From Xanthobacteraceae bacterium (GTDB lineage Bacteria; Pseudomonadota; Alphaproteobacteria; Rhizobiales; Xanthobacteraceae), in the NCBI GenBank assembly GCA_019454205.1, contig CP075369.1, positions 1,798,001-1,862,000 of the forward strand: a stretch of 64,000 nucleotides of DNA. Direction: 5' to 3'. Position numbers and translations under genes: made by a program. This document shows, piece after piece, positions 42,787 through 51,669 of the stretch. The notes under the pieces were generated by a model. That model was given only the letters and a program-made list of their open reading frames with translations, did not search any database and was not told the DNA's origin. Every line of letters begins with the position of its first letter. The stretch's first letter is position 1.

Positions 42787-43704
42787 ATGTCCTGGCTGCC
42801 CTCGCAAGATCCGATTCTCGGCGACAAGCGCTCCTGCGATGCGCTCGAGCTCGTCATCGTCCCGCGCGCGCGCGACCTCGGCGATTTCGAGGTGCGCCGT
42901 GCACTGCCCCACGGCAAGCGGCAGATGGTCGGCCCCTTCATCTTCTTCGATCAATTCGGCCCCGTGCAGTTTGTCGCCGGTCAGGCAATGGACGTGCGGC
43001 CGCATCCGCATATCGGCCTTGCGACCGTCACCTATCTTTTCGACGGCCGCATCATGCATCGCGACAGTGAAGGCAATGCGCTCGAAATCACGCCGGGCGC
43101 GATGAACCTGATGACCGCGGGCAGCGGCATCGCCCATTCCGAACGCACGCCCGGCGACGCGCGCGGCGGCGGCCTAAAAATGAGCGGGCTACAAAGCTGG
43201 ATCGCGCTGCCGAAATCGCACGAAGAAACCGCACCAACATTTCAGAACTTCACCGCCGAAAGCCTGCCCGTGATCGACGACGGCGCATTCCGTGCGCGCG
43301 TGGTCGCTGGGAAAATGTTCGGCAAGGAATCTCCGGTCGGTATGTATTCCGATTGGTTCTATGGCGAAGTCGTACTCGATGCCGGCGCTATCGCGCCACT
43401 CGATCCCGATTACGAAGAACGCGCGATTTATGTGGTCGAAGGCGAAGTGGAGATCGCAGGCGACCATTTCGAGGCGCCGCGTCTTCTTATCTTCCGTCCC
43501 GGCGACCGCATCACCGTTCGTGCCGTCACCAAAGCACGGCTGATGTTTCTGGGCGGCGCCGCGCTCGAAGGTCCGCGCTACATCTGGTGGAACTTCGTCC
43601 ACTCGAGCAAGGAACGCATCGAGCAGGCGAAGGAAGACTGGAAGACCGGCCGCTTCAAGCAGGTACCCGACGAAACCGAGTTCATTCCCCTGCCAGAGAA
43701 ATAA
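42787..43704 (+). CDS. Pirin-family cupin protein
   Basis: A 305-residue bicupin of the pirin family: VRRALPHGKRQMVGPFIFFD, RPHPHIGLATVTYLFDG with His metal ligands, and MTAGSGIAHSERTPG. Pirins include quercetin 2,3-dioxygenases and regulatory proteins; the role here is unknown. The second cupin keeps GEVEIAGDHFEAPRLLIF. It precedes the methionine synthase-like gene by 86 bases. Confidence 0.9.
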   Translation: MSWLPSQDPILGDKRSCDALELVIVPRARDLGDFEVRRALPHGKRQMVGPFIFFDQFGPVQFVAGQAMDVRPHPHIGLATVTYLFDGRIMHRDSEGNALEITPGAMNLMTAGSGIAHSERTPGDARGGGLKMSGLQSWIALPKSHEETAPTFQNFTAESLPVIDDGAFRARVVAGKMFGKESPVGMYSDWFYGEVVLDAGAIAPLDPDYEERAIYVVEGEVEIAGDHFEAPRLLIFRPGDRITVRAVTKARLMFLGGAALEGPRYIWWNFVHSSKERIEQAKEDWKTGRFKQVPDETEFIPLPEK

Positions 43705-43790
43705 AAAATCGCGCTGGCGAGCGGAACGAGCGGCCAGCGCAAATGATAAACGGCATAAGCCGTGACCCACAACGTCCAAGGAAACGCCAC
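43705..43790 (+). promoter_or_regulatory. Structured leader before the core-MetE gene
   Basis: GCGCTGGC (43711-43718) and GCCAGCGC (43733-43740) are a perfect inverted repeat, followed by ATGATAAACGGCATAAGCCG with its own CGGC/GCCG hairpin, then the AAGGAAA Shine-Dalgarno. TGATAAA resembles part of SAM-II riboswitches, but the other conserved bases are not evident. Confidence 0.3.
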
Positions 43791-44810
43791 ATGTTCGAGA
43801 CGACGATTGCCGGAAGTTTGCCCAAGCCAGCATGGCTCGCGGAGCCGAACGTGCTGTGGGCGCCGTGGAAACAATCCGGCCAGGCGCTGCGCGATGCCAA
43901 GCGCGACGCGACAGTGCTCATTCTGAAAGAACAGGAGGATGCCGGCATCGACATCCTCACCGACGGCGAGCAGTCCCGGCAACATTTCGTTCACGGCTTC
44001 CTCGAACAGGTCGAAGGAATCGACTTCGCAAATAAGATTGAAATGGGCATTCGCAACGACAGATATAAAGCGATGGTGCCGCAAGTCGTCGGCGAATTGA
44101 AACTGAAAGGCCGCGTCCACGAATTCGAGGCGAAGGTCGCACGCGCGCATACCAAGCGCCGCCTGAAAATCACCATGCCCGGCCCGATGACCATCATCGA
44201 TACCATTGCCGATCAGCATTACGGCGACCGCGTGAAGATGGCGATGGCATTCGCGAAGCTGCTGAACCAGGAAGCGAAGGCGTTGGAGAAAGACGGCGTC
44301 GATACCATTCAGTTCGACGAGCCGGCTTTCAACGTTTACATGGACGAAGTCACGCAATGGGGCATTGACGCGCTGCATGTCGCAGCTGAAGGCCTCTCCT
44401 GCACCACCGCTGTCCATATCTGTTACGGCTACGGCATCGAAGCCAACCTTGCGTGGAAGAAAACGCTCGGCGACGAGTGGCGGCAATACGAAGACATCTT
44501 CCCCGCCATCGCAAAAAGCAAAATCCAGCAGGTCGCACTCGAAGCCCGCAATTCCCGCGTGCCGCTCGAACTGATCGGCCTCCTCGAAGGCAAGGACGTG
44601 CTCGTCGGAGCGATCGACGTGGCCAGCGACGAGATCGAAACGCCGGAAGAAGTCTGCGCCGTCATTCAGGAAGCGATGCGCTACATCCCGAAAGACCGCA
44701 TCTTCCCCTGCACCAACTGCGGCATGGCGCCGATGAAGCGCGAAATCGCCTTCGCCAAGCTCGCTGCACTCGGCAAGGGCGCGGCGCTGGCGCGCGAGCG
44801 CTTCGGATAA
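43791..44810 (+). CDS. Core-MetE methionine synthase-like protein
   Basis: A 339-residue protein equal to the C-terminal catalytic half of cobalamin-independent methionine synthase, without the N-terminal half. The zinc ligands line up with MetE: H209 and C211 in TAVHICYGYG, E251 in VALEARNSRV and C310 in PCTNCGMAP. The start IAGSLPKPAWL is the homocysteine-site loop. Short core-MetE proteins in several bacteria use a methyl donor other than methyltetrahydrofolate polyglutamate, often a protein-bound corrinoid; which applies here is not known. AAGGAAA precedes ATG 43791. Confidence 0.87.
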   Translation: MFETTIAGSLPKPAWLAEPNVLWAPWKQSGQALRDAKRDATVLILKEQEDAGIDILTDGEQSRQHFVHGFLEQVEGIDFANKIEMGIRNDRYKAMVPQVVGELKLKGRVHEFEAKVARAHTKRRLKITMPGPMTIIDTIADQHYGDRVKMAMAFAKLLNQEAKALEKDGVDTIQFDEPAFNVYMDEVTQWGIDALHVAAEGLSCTTAVHICYGYGIEANLAWKKTLGDEWRQYEDIFPAIAKSKIQQVALEARNSRVPLELIGLLEGKDVLVGAIDVASDEIETPEEVCAVIQEAMRYIPKDRIFPCTNCGMAPMKREIAFAKLAALGKGAALARERFG

Positions 44811-44863
44811 CGATTGCCTTGGCGGGCCGCGAATGATTTGCTCTCCTGCGCAGGAGGGAAATC

Positions 44864-45700
44864 ATGCTGCGTTCCGTATGGCTCGTTGCCGCCGTTCTCG
44901 CGGCGTGGCTGACCACCGCAAGCGCCGATACGTTGAAACGCATCGGCGAGAGCGGCATCATCCGCATCGGCCACCGCGCCGACGCGCAGCCGCACTCCTT
45001 CCGCGACAATAACGGCAACGCCGCGGGCTATATCGTCGACCTGTGCCGCGACGTGGCGCAGGCAGTGCAGCAACAACTGAAGCGCGACGTGAAGATCGAG
45101 TTCGTGGTCGTCACCTCCGAATCTCGCTTCGAGATGCTGCGCGAGAACAAGATCGACCTGCTCTGCGATCCGAGTTCGATCACGATCTCGCGCCGCGAGA
45201 TTGTCGACTTCTCCATCCCGACCTTCGTGGACGGCGCAGGCGTCGCCTTTCGCGGCAACGAAATCGAGCGCTTCGAGGACTTTCAGGGAAAACGCGTCGG
45301 TGTGCTGAGCGGCACCACCACGCACGACCTGCTGCGTGGCTCGCTCGCGCAACTCGGCGTCAAGGCGGAAGTCGTGGTCGCGAAAGACCATCGCGAAGGA
45401 ATCCGCCTGCTGGCGGAAGGAAAGATCGACGCCTACTTCGCGGATCGCGCCATTCTTGCTTTCCTTCATTCGCGGCGCGAACAGGGTCAGCAGTTCAAAC
45501 TCGGCCGCAAATATTTCAGCTACGAAACATATGGCCTCGCGCTGCAACTAGGCGATGCATCGTTCCGCCTTATCGTCGATCGCACGCTGGCGCGGCTCGC
45601 GCGCCAAGGACGCATCGAAGCGCTCGCGAACAAGAACTTCGGCATGACTGCAGACGAACTGCTCCGCACCATGATCGCGATCAACTCCCTGCCCGATTGA
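44864..45700 (+). CDS. Extracellular solute-binding protein, family 3
   Basis: A 278-residue periplasmic protein with a signal peptide (LVAAVLAAWLTTASAD). IIRIGHRADAQPHSFRDNNG and GYIVDLCRDVAQAV belong to the amino-acid-binding SBP_bac_3 family, and LCDPSSITISRREIVDFSIP is the ligand loop. It has no permease or ATPase genes adjacent and could serve a distant ABC transporter. GGAGGGAAATC precedes the ATG. Confidence 0.88.
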   Translation: MLRSVWLVAAVLAAWLTTASADTLKRIGESGIIRIGHRADAQPHSFRDNNGNAAGYIVDLCRDVAQAVQQQLKRDVKIEFVVVTSESRFEMLRENKIDLLCDPSSITISRREIVDFSIPTFVDGAGVAFRGNEIERFEDFQGKRVGVLSGTTTHDLLRGSLAQLGVKAEVVVAKDHREGIRLLAEGKIDAYFADRAILAFLHSRREQGQQFKLGRKYFSYETYGLALQLGDASFRLIVDRTLARLARQGRIEALANKNFGMTADELLRTMIAINSLPD

Positions 45701-45776
45701 CATGGCTGCCCCGCGTTTGATTTGAATCAAACGGACCGCGGACCGCGCACAACAGTATTTCGCCGTACAAAAACGG

Positions 45777-45989
45777 ATGAATGTCATGAACGTTGGAATG
45801 GCAGACCGCGTGGCGCGTATCGTGCTCGGACTTGCGCTGCTGGCTTTTGCGCTCGGCTATATCTTCCCGGCAACCGGCTTTAACTGGCTTGGCTGGATCG
45901 GCGTCGTGCCAATTCTGACCGCGCTGATCGGCTGGTGTCCCGCCTATACATTGTTCGGCGTCACGACCTGCCCTCGCAAATCGGCATGA
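45777..45989 (+). CDS. Small DUF2892 membrane protein
   Basis: A 70-residue protein with MADRVARIVLGLALLAFALG and a second hydrophobic stretch (TGFNWLGWIGVVPILTALIG), ending CPAYTLFGVTTCPRK. It matches DUF2892, also found at the C-terminus of YgaP-type rhodaneses; the two Cys are typical. An upstream ATG (45777) and a second one (45786) are both possible. It converges with csoR. Confidence 0.85.
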   Translation: MNVMNVGMADRVARIVLGLALLAFALGYIFPATGFNWLGWIGVVPILTALIGWCPAYTLFGVTTCPRKSA

Positions 45990-46009
45990 AGAATCGCCGT
46001 GCAGAGCGC

Positions 46010-46285
46010 CTAGCGCTCCGCACGCGCGAAAACGTCCATCAGTTCCGCGACCTTCTTGCGCTGCTCAGCCTTATTGCCGCTACGGATTGCGCCCTCGACG
46101 CAATGCCCGACATGATCGCGCAGGATTTCGTCCTCGACCTTGCGAAGTGCTGCGCGCACGGCGGATAGCTGCGTCAGGATGTCGATGCAGTAACGGTCCT
46201 CCTCGACCATGCCCGCAAGACCGCGCACCTGCCCTGCAATTCTGTTGAGACGCTTCAGGGTTTCGGACTTGGCTTCCTTTTGCAT
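46010..46285 (-). CDS. csoR: CsoR/FrmR-family copper-sensing repressor
   Basis: A 91-residue all-helical repressor. LKRLNRIAGQVRGLAGMVEE is the DNA-binding face, and the metal ligands C33 (RYCIDI), H58 and C62 (DHVGHCVE) keep the Cys-His-Cys spacing of copper sensors. A Cu(I)-bound repressor releases DNA. It is divergent from a copper ATPase across 44 bases containing a strong palindrome, so it should regulate both. ATG 46285 is used; the frame extends into the operator. Confidence 0.92.
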   Translation of the reverse strand: MQKEAKSETLKRLNRIAGQVRGLAGMVEEDRYCIDILTQLSAVRAALRKVEDEILRDHVGHCVEGAIRSGNKAEQRKKVAELMDVFARAER

Positions 46286-46292
46286 GGGGTCT

Positions 46293-46313
46293 ATATACCC
46301 CCCTAGGGTATAT
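46293..46313. promoter_or_regulatory. CsoR operator palindrome
   Basis: ATATACCC (46293-46300) and GGGTATAT (46306-46313) are perfect inverted repeats around CCCTA, forming the G/C-tract operator type bound by CsoR repressors (TACCC-N5-GGGTA). It lies between the divergent csoR and ATPase genes, within about 20 bases of each start. Confidence 0.82.
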
Positions 46314-46329
46314 GCCGCAAGGGCCGAGA

Positions 46330-48699
46330 ATGTCCGATCATCATGCACACGACCACAACCATCACGACAAAGCCGCGCCAAAGAGTTGCTGCGGCGGCGC
46401 TCACGGAAAACTGGACGCGCACAAGGTGAAGGACCCCGTCTGCGGAATGATGGTCGATCCGCACACCGCGAAACATCGCGCCGAACATCGCGGCCATACC
46501 TATTACTTCTGCAATCCGAAATGCCGCGAGAAGTTCATCGCCGATCCGGAAAAGTATCTGTCGGACCAGCCGCGCAAGGACTATGTGCCCGCAGGCACGA
46601 TCTACACCTGCCCGATGCACCCGGAAGTGCGGCAGGTCGGCCCCGGTGCCTGCCCGATCTGCGGCATGGCGCTGGAACCCGAACTCGTTTCGCTCGACAC
46701 GCCGCCGAACCCTGAGCTTGCCGACATGACGCGGCGATTCTGGATCGCGCTCGCGTTGTCGATCCCGGTACTATTTCTGGAAATGGTGCCGCACCTCACC
46801 GGTATCCGCTTCGTACGCGCAGAATGGTCTGGACCGCTCCAGTTCGCTTTGGCGACGCCGGTCGTGCTTTGGGCCGGATGGCCATTCTTCGAGCGTGGCT
46901 GGGCGAGCTTGCTTACGCGAAACCTGAACATGTTCACGCTGATCGCGCTCGGCACCGGCGTCGCATGGCTTTACAGCGTAGTCGCGCTTTTTATTCCCGG
47001 CATCTTCCCTCCCGCATTCAAGGACCATCACGGCAACGTCGCGCTTTATTTCGAGGCGGCGGCAGTCATCACCGCCCTCGTGTTGCTGGGACAAGTGTTG
47101 GAGTTGCGGGCGCGCGAACAAACTTCCGGCGCGATCCGTGCACTCCTCGGTCTCGCCCCGAAACAGGCACGCCGCGTGAAAGATGACGGCAGCGAGGAAG
47201 AGGTCGCAATCGACACCGTGCAGGCGGGAGACAAGCTCCGCATCCGTCCCGGCGAGAAGATTCCGGTCGATGGTGTCGTAATCGAAGGCCGCTCGTCGCT
47301 CGATGAGTCGATGGTCACCGGTGAGTCGATGCCGGTCACAAAGGATAGTGACGCGAAACTGATCGCCGGAACCGTGAACCAGAGCGGCGCGCTGGTGATG
47401 CGCGCGGAGAAAGTCGGCCGCGACACCATGCTGTCGCAAATCGTGCAGATGGTGGCGCAGGCGCAGCGTTCCGCCGCGCCGATCCAGCGTCTCGCGGATC
47501 GGGTTTCCGCGTGGTTCGTACCGCTGGTGATCGCCGCCGCGCTCGCCGCTTTCGCGGCGTGGAGTCTGTTCGGGCCGGAACCGCGCTTTACCTATGCACT
47601 GGTCGCTGCCGTTACCGTGCTCATCATAGCCTGCCCCTGCGCGCTCGGCCTCGCGACACCCATGTCGATCATGGTCGGCGTCGGGCGCGGCGCGCAGAAC
47701 GGCGTGCTGGTGAAGAACGCCGCGGCGCTGGAGCGCATGGAGCGCGTCGACACGCTGGTCGTGGACAAGACCGGCACGCTGACCGAAGGCAAGCCGAAGT
47801 TGGTCAGTATTGTCTCGCCCTCGTTCGAGGAAAACGAATTGCTGCGTCTGGTCGCGAGCGTCGAGCGCGCCAGCGAGCATCCCATCGCCCATGCCATCGT
47901 CACGGCGGCGCAGGAGCGCAAGATTTCGCTGGCAGAAGTCGCGCAGTTCGACTCTCCCACAGGCAAAGGCGCATTCGGAACGGTGGAGAGCAAGCAGATT
48001 ACGCTCGGCAGCGCCGCCTTCCTGCGCGAGCGGGGTGTCGAAACCGGAAACTTCGAGGCGCAAGCGGATAAGCTCCGCGCCGAAGGTGCGACTGTGATTT
48101 TCGCGGGCGTTGACGCCAGGGCCGCAGGGCTATTCGCGATCCGCGATCCGCTGAAAGAAAACGCGCGAGAAACCATCGCGGCATTGCGCACCGAAGGTGT
48201 GCGCATCGTCATGCTTACCGGCGACAACCGCACCACCGCGGACGCCATCGCTCGCGAACTGGGCATCTCGGAAGTCGAGGCGGAAGTGCTGCCCGAACGG
48301 AAGAAGGAAATCGTCGAACAACTCCGCACCAAGGGCGCAGTGGTTGCGATGGCAGGCGACGGCGTGAACGACGCACCTGCCCTCGCCGCAGCGGATGTCG
48401 GCGTCGCAATGGGCACCGGCACCGATGTTGCGATGGAAAGCGCAGGCATAACGCTGCTGAAGGGCGACCTCGCCGGAATTCTACGCGCGCGTCACCTGTC
48501 GCAGGCGACAATGCGCAACATCAGGCAAAACCTGTTCTTCGCGTTCTTCTACAACGCGGCAGGTGTGCCGGTTGCAGCAGGCGTGCTCTATCCGGTATTC
48601 GGAATCCTGCTGTCGCCCATCGTCGGCGCGGCTGCTATGGCGCTCTCTTCCGTCAGCGTGATTGCAAACGCACTACGGCTTCGGATTGCGAAAGTCTGA
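46330..48699 (+). CDS. P1B-type copper/silver-translocating ATPase
   Basis: A 789-residue heavy-metal P-type ATPase. The N-terminus is His-rich (SDHHAHDHNHHDK), then a YHS domain (KDPVCGMMVDPHTAKH to about 78), a heavy-metal-binding motif (YTCPMHPEVRQVGPGACPIC) and the ATPase core: TGES near 330, CPC 435-437, DKTGT with D479, SEHPIAHA and MAGDGVNDAPALA. No HMA ferredoxin-like domain is present. It exports Cu+ or Ag+ across the inner membrane. ATG 46330 has AAGGG upstream. Confidence 0.93.
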   Translation: MSDHHAHDHNHHDKAAPKSCCGGAHGKLDAHKVKDPVCGMMVDPHTAKHRAEHRGHTYYFCNPKCREKFIADPEKYLSDQPRKDYVPAGTIYTCPMHPEVRQVGPGACPICGMALEPELVSLDTPPNPELADMTRRFWIALALSIPVLFLEMVPHLTGIRFVRAEWSGPLQFALATPVVLWAGWPFFERGWASLLTRNLNMFTLIALGTGVAWLYSVVALFIPGIFPPAFKDHHGNVALYFEAAAVITALVLLGQVLELRAREQTSGAIRALLGLAPKQARRVKDDGSEEEVAIDTVQAGDKLRIRPGEKIPVDGVVIEGRSSLDESMVTGESMPVTKDSDAKLIAGTVNQSGALVMRAEKVGRDTMLSQIVQMVAQAQRSAAPIQRLADRVSAWFVPLVIAAALAAFAAWSLFGPEPRFTYALVAAVTVLIIACPCALGLATPMSIMVGVGRGAQNGVLVKNAAALERMERVDTLVVDKTGTLTEGKPKLVSIVSPSFEENELLRLVASVERASEHPIAHAIVTAAQERKISLAEVAQFDSPTGKGAFGTVESKQITLGSAAFLRERGVETGNFEAQADKLRAEGATVIFAGVDARAAGLFAIRDPLKENARETIAALRTEGVRIVMLTGDNRTTADAIARELGISEVEAEVLPERKKEIVEQLRTKGAVVAMAGDGVNDAPALAAADVGVAMGTGTDVAMESAGITLLKGDLAGILRARHLSQATMRNIRQNLFFAFFYNAAGVPVAAGVLYPVFGILLSPIVGAAAMALSSVSVIANALRLRIAKV

Positions 48700-48732
48700 T
48701 CTGCGGAAACAATCGCGGTCTTCGCGCGAAAA

Positions 48733-49509
48733 TCAAGAGACGGCTTTGGCCGTCTTCTTCGCGTTCAGTTCCGCAAGGATGCGCGCGGACATTGCTTCTA
48801 CGTCTGCCTTCGCTACCGCGAGCTTCTCAGCATCGCGCGAACGCACCACCACACGCGTCGCAAATCCCTTTTCCGACATATAGGGATATGAACCAATCGT
48901 TGTCTCCGGATGGTTCTTCGCGATTTCGCGCAGGTCGCTCGCGATGTCGCCTTCCTTCAATCCGGCATCGATGGTTTCGGAAAGCACCTTCACGCCGGTT
49001 TTGAGTTGCGGCAATACCCAGTCCAGCATCGCGCGCATGATGGAAGGAACGCCCGCCATCACGATTACGTTGCCGAGCCAGAAGCCCGGCGCTTTGGAAA
49101 CGGAATTGACCACAAGCTCCGCGCCATCGGGAATCCGCGCCATGCGCATCCGTGCTTCGTTCAGTTCGCCGTCGGTGAAGCGCTCTTTCAGCAGTGCGAC
49201 CGCCCGTGGGTCGTGGCCGATGCCCACGCCGAAGGCTTTGGCCACCGCATCCGCGGTAATGTCGTCATGGGTTGGACCGATGCCGCCGGTCGTGAACACA
49301 TATGAGTAGCGGAAGCGCAGCGCGTTCAGCGCGGCCACGATCTCCTCCTCCATGTCCGGGACAAAACGCACCTCGCGCAGGTCGATGCCGATGGCGGTCA
49401 GGTTCTCTGCGATGTGTCCGACATTGGTGTCCTTGGTACGCCCGGAAAGCAGTTCGTCGCCGATCACGAGGATACCGGCAGTGACGAGCGTTTGCGGATT
49501 ATCGGCCAT
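48733..49509 (-). CDS. CinA/MoaB-type molybdopterin-binding domain protein
   Basis: A 258-residue protein matching the N-terminal (MoaB-like) domain of CinA: TAGILVIGDELLSGRTKDTN, VFTTGGIGPTHDDITADAVA and VVNSVSKAPGFWLGNVIVMA. The C-terminal deamidase domain of full-length CinA is absent, as usual in alphaproteobacteria. The role is probably ADP-ribose or cofactor metabolism rather than competence; it remains an inference. Confidence 0.9.
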   Translation of the reverse strand: MADNPQTLVTAGILVIGDELLSGRTKDTNVGHIAENLTAIGIDLREVRFVPDMEEEIVAALNALRFRYSYVFTTGGIGPTHDDITADAVAKAFGVGIGHDPRAVALLKERFTDGELNEARMRMARIPDGAELVVNSVSKAPGFWLGNVIVMAGVPSIMRAMLDWVLPQLKTGVKVLSETIDAGLKEGDIASDLREIAKNHPETTIGSYPYMSEKGFATRVVVRSRDAEKLAVAKADVEAMSARILAELNAKKTAKAVS

Positions 49510-49666
49510 GCGAGGGATTATCCGGCACCCGGCCCGCGAACGCCAAGAAATATAATTCGCAAGGTCCCCATGCGATTTTGATGGACCCCTGAATTATTGT
49601 GCATCATCGTAGCGGCAAGCAAAGAGGCGTTCGCACTGCGAAACGCCCGCGACCCGAGGAACGCCC

Positions 49667-51550
49667 ATGAACAGCCAGCCTGCCGTGAAAGCGGCGGAGT
49701 CCGCCGCGCCGCAAACAAAACCGCCATTCAGGCCGCTGAACTTCGCGCCCGTTTCCGTCGAACGCAGCGAGCGCCCCGACGGCGCGATCCTGCTGCGCTC
49801 GCGCTACCCGCTTCCCGAATTCGATCCCTCGCTCGCGAACCTGTTTCGCCGGGCCGTCGAGAAAGCGCCCTCCCACGTTTATCTCGCGGAGCGTGCCGGC
49901 AATGACTGGCGCAGGATTACGTTCGAGCAGGCACGCGGCAAGGTGGATGCGATCGCCTCCGCCTTGCTCGAACGCGGCCTTTCCGCCGAACGGCCGGTGA
50001 TGATTTTGTCGGGCGGCGCCATCGACCACGCGATGCTGACCCAGGCATGCCATGCCGCCGGGATTCCGGTGGCGCCGATCTCGGTCGCCTATTCGCTGAT
50101 GAGCAGCGACCTCGCCAAGATCAAGTACATTACCGAACTCTTGAACCCCGGCCTTGTCTACGCCGCCGACACCGGCCCCTTCGCGAAGGCGCTGGCGATC
50201 GCGGGAACGAACGCAGAAATCGTCGCGAGCAGCAATTCCGCAAATCTTGAGAACGTCACGCTGTTCGATCAGCTCGCGCAGACGAAACCCGGCGCGGCGC
50301 TTGAAAAAGCGGTCGCCGCGATTACGAAAGATACGCTCGCGAAGTTTCTGTTCACCTCCGGTTCGACCAACCTGCCGAAAGGCGTCGCGACGACGCACGG
50401 CATGCTCACCGCCAATCAGGAACAGATCGTCGGCTCTTGGCCCTACCTGCAAGAAACGCCGCTGGTGCTGTGCGACTGGCTGCCGTGGAACCATACCTTC
50501 GGCGGCAGCTTCTGCTTCAACCTGCCCGCGCGCCTCGCGGGCACAATGCATATCGACGGCGGCAAGCCAGCGCCGGGCCTGATCGAGCAGACCGTGAAGA
50601 ACGTCGCGGATGTTTCGCCGACGACCTACTTCAACGTGCCCGCGGGCTACGCCATGCTCCTGCCATTCCTCGAACGCGACGACGCGCTCGCGAAAAAATT
50701 CTTCGCACGCCTGCAAATGATTTTCTACGCAGGCGCATCGCTCCCGCAGGATCTCTGGGACCGCCTCGAAAATCTCTCCGTGCGCATCACCGGCGCGCGC
50801 GTGCCGATGGCGACCGCGTGGGGCACCACGGAAACCGCACCGCTCTCCCTGATGCAGCATTTCTTCGCCGACGGTCCGGGCGTGATCGGCGTGCCGTGTC
50901 TAGGCGTCGAGACCAAGCTCGTCCCGTCCGGCAACAAGCTCGAAATCCGCGTGCGCGGGCCGAACGTCTCGCGTGGGTACTGGAAACGCGACGACCAGAC
51001 CGAAACCGCGTTCGATGAAGAAGGCTTCTACAAATCCGGCGACGCCGTGCGCTTCTCAGACCCGAACGATCCCGATAAAGGCCTGATTTTCGATGGCCGT
51101 CTCGCGGAAGACTTCAAGCTCACCAGCGGCACATGGGTACAGGTTGGAACGCTCCGCGTCGCCGCCATCGCCGCCTGCTCGCCCGTGGTGCAGGACATGG
51201 TGATCTGCGGCGAAGGACGCGAGCATGTCGGCGTGCTGGTCTGGCTCAACCCCGCAGGCGCCGCGAAGATTGCGAGCGTCGAAGCCTCGACACCGCTTCC
51301 CGCGTTGGCAAGCCACGAAAAAGTGCGCGAGCATGTCGCAGTGGCGCTCAAAAAATGGAACGCAACGCAGTCCGGCCTCTCCGGCAAGATTGCCCGCGCA
51401 ATCCTGCTGCCCGACGCCCCTTCTATCGACGCCAACGAAATCACCGACAAAGGCTATATCAACCAGCGCGCGGCGCTGGAGCGGCGCGCGCCGGAGATTG
51501 CCCGGCTGTTTGCAGCCTCGCCCGGCCCCGAAGTCATCTTCGCCGCCTGA
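49667..51550 (+). CDS. Feruloyl-CoA synthase-like acyl-CoA ligase
   Basis: A 627-residue AMP-forming ligase. FLFTSGSTNLPKGVATTHGM is the phosphate-binding motif, TAWGTTETAPLSL the AMP-binding region, and YKSGDAVRF and GRLAEDFKLTSGTWV follow in the C-terminal domain. The length and the N-terminal RPLNFAPVSVERSERPDGAI style fit feruloyl-CoA synthases, which activate phenylpropenoid acids. The hydratase and vanillin dehydrogenase that would follow are not adjacent, so the exact acid is uncertain. GAGGAACG precedes the ATG. Confidence 0.8.
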   Translation: MNSQPAVKAAESAAPQTKPPFRPLNFAPVSVERSERPDGAILLRSRYPLPEFDPSLANLFRRAVEKAPSHVYLAERAGNDWRRITFEQARGKVDAIASALLERGLSAERPVMILSGGAIDHAMLTQACHAAGIPVAPISVAYSLMSSDLAKIKYITELLNPGLVYAADTGPFAKALAIAGTNAEIVASSNSANLENVTLFDQLAQTKPGAALEKAVAAITKDTLAKFLFTSGSTNLPKGVATTHGMLTANQEQIVGSWPYLQETPLVLCDWLPWNHTFGGSFCFNLPARLAGTMHIDGGKPAPGLIEQTVKNVADVSPTTYFNVPAGYAMLLPFLERDDALAKKFFARLQMIFYAGASLPQDLWDRLENLSVRITGARVPMATAWGTTETAPLSLMQHFFADGPGVIGVPCLGVETKLVPSGNKLEIRVRGPNVSRGYWKRDDQTETAFDEEGFYKSGDAVRFSDPNDPDKGLIFDGRLAEDFKLTSGTWVQVGTLRVAAIAACSPVVQDMVICGEGREHVGVLVWLNPAGAAKIASVEASTPLPALASHEKVREHVAVALKKWNATQSGLSGKIARAILLPDAPSIDANEITDKGYINQRAALERRAPEIARLFAASPGPEVIFAA

Positions 51551-51669
51551 CGCGGAACGATTAAGTTTTGAGCGCGTTGCATCAATCCTGTGCGCTGCCG
51601 CCTTTTGCGCCAGAACGCCGCTGCTGGCATGCTGCGGAACGGAAATAACCCGCCTCGCCGGAGCAAGAC

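Noticed and set aside
43705..43790. A SAM-II riboswitch before the core-MetE gene
   Set aside because: TGATAAA is present, but the pseudoknot partner and the rest of the conserved downstream strand could not be matched, so it is listed only as a structured leader.
49667..51550. The ligase gene as part of the Anbu operon
   Set aside because: A 119-base gap separates it from the ATP-grasp gene, and feruloyl-CoA-synthase-like proteins are not a usual member of that gene set.
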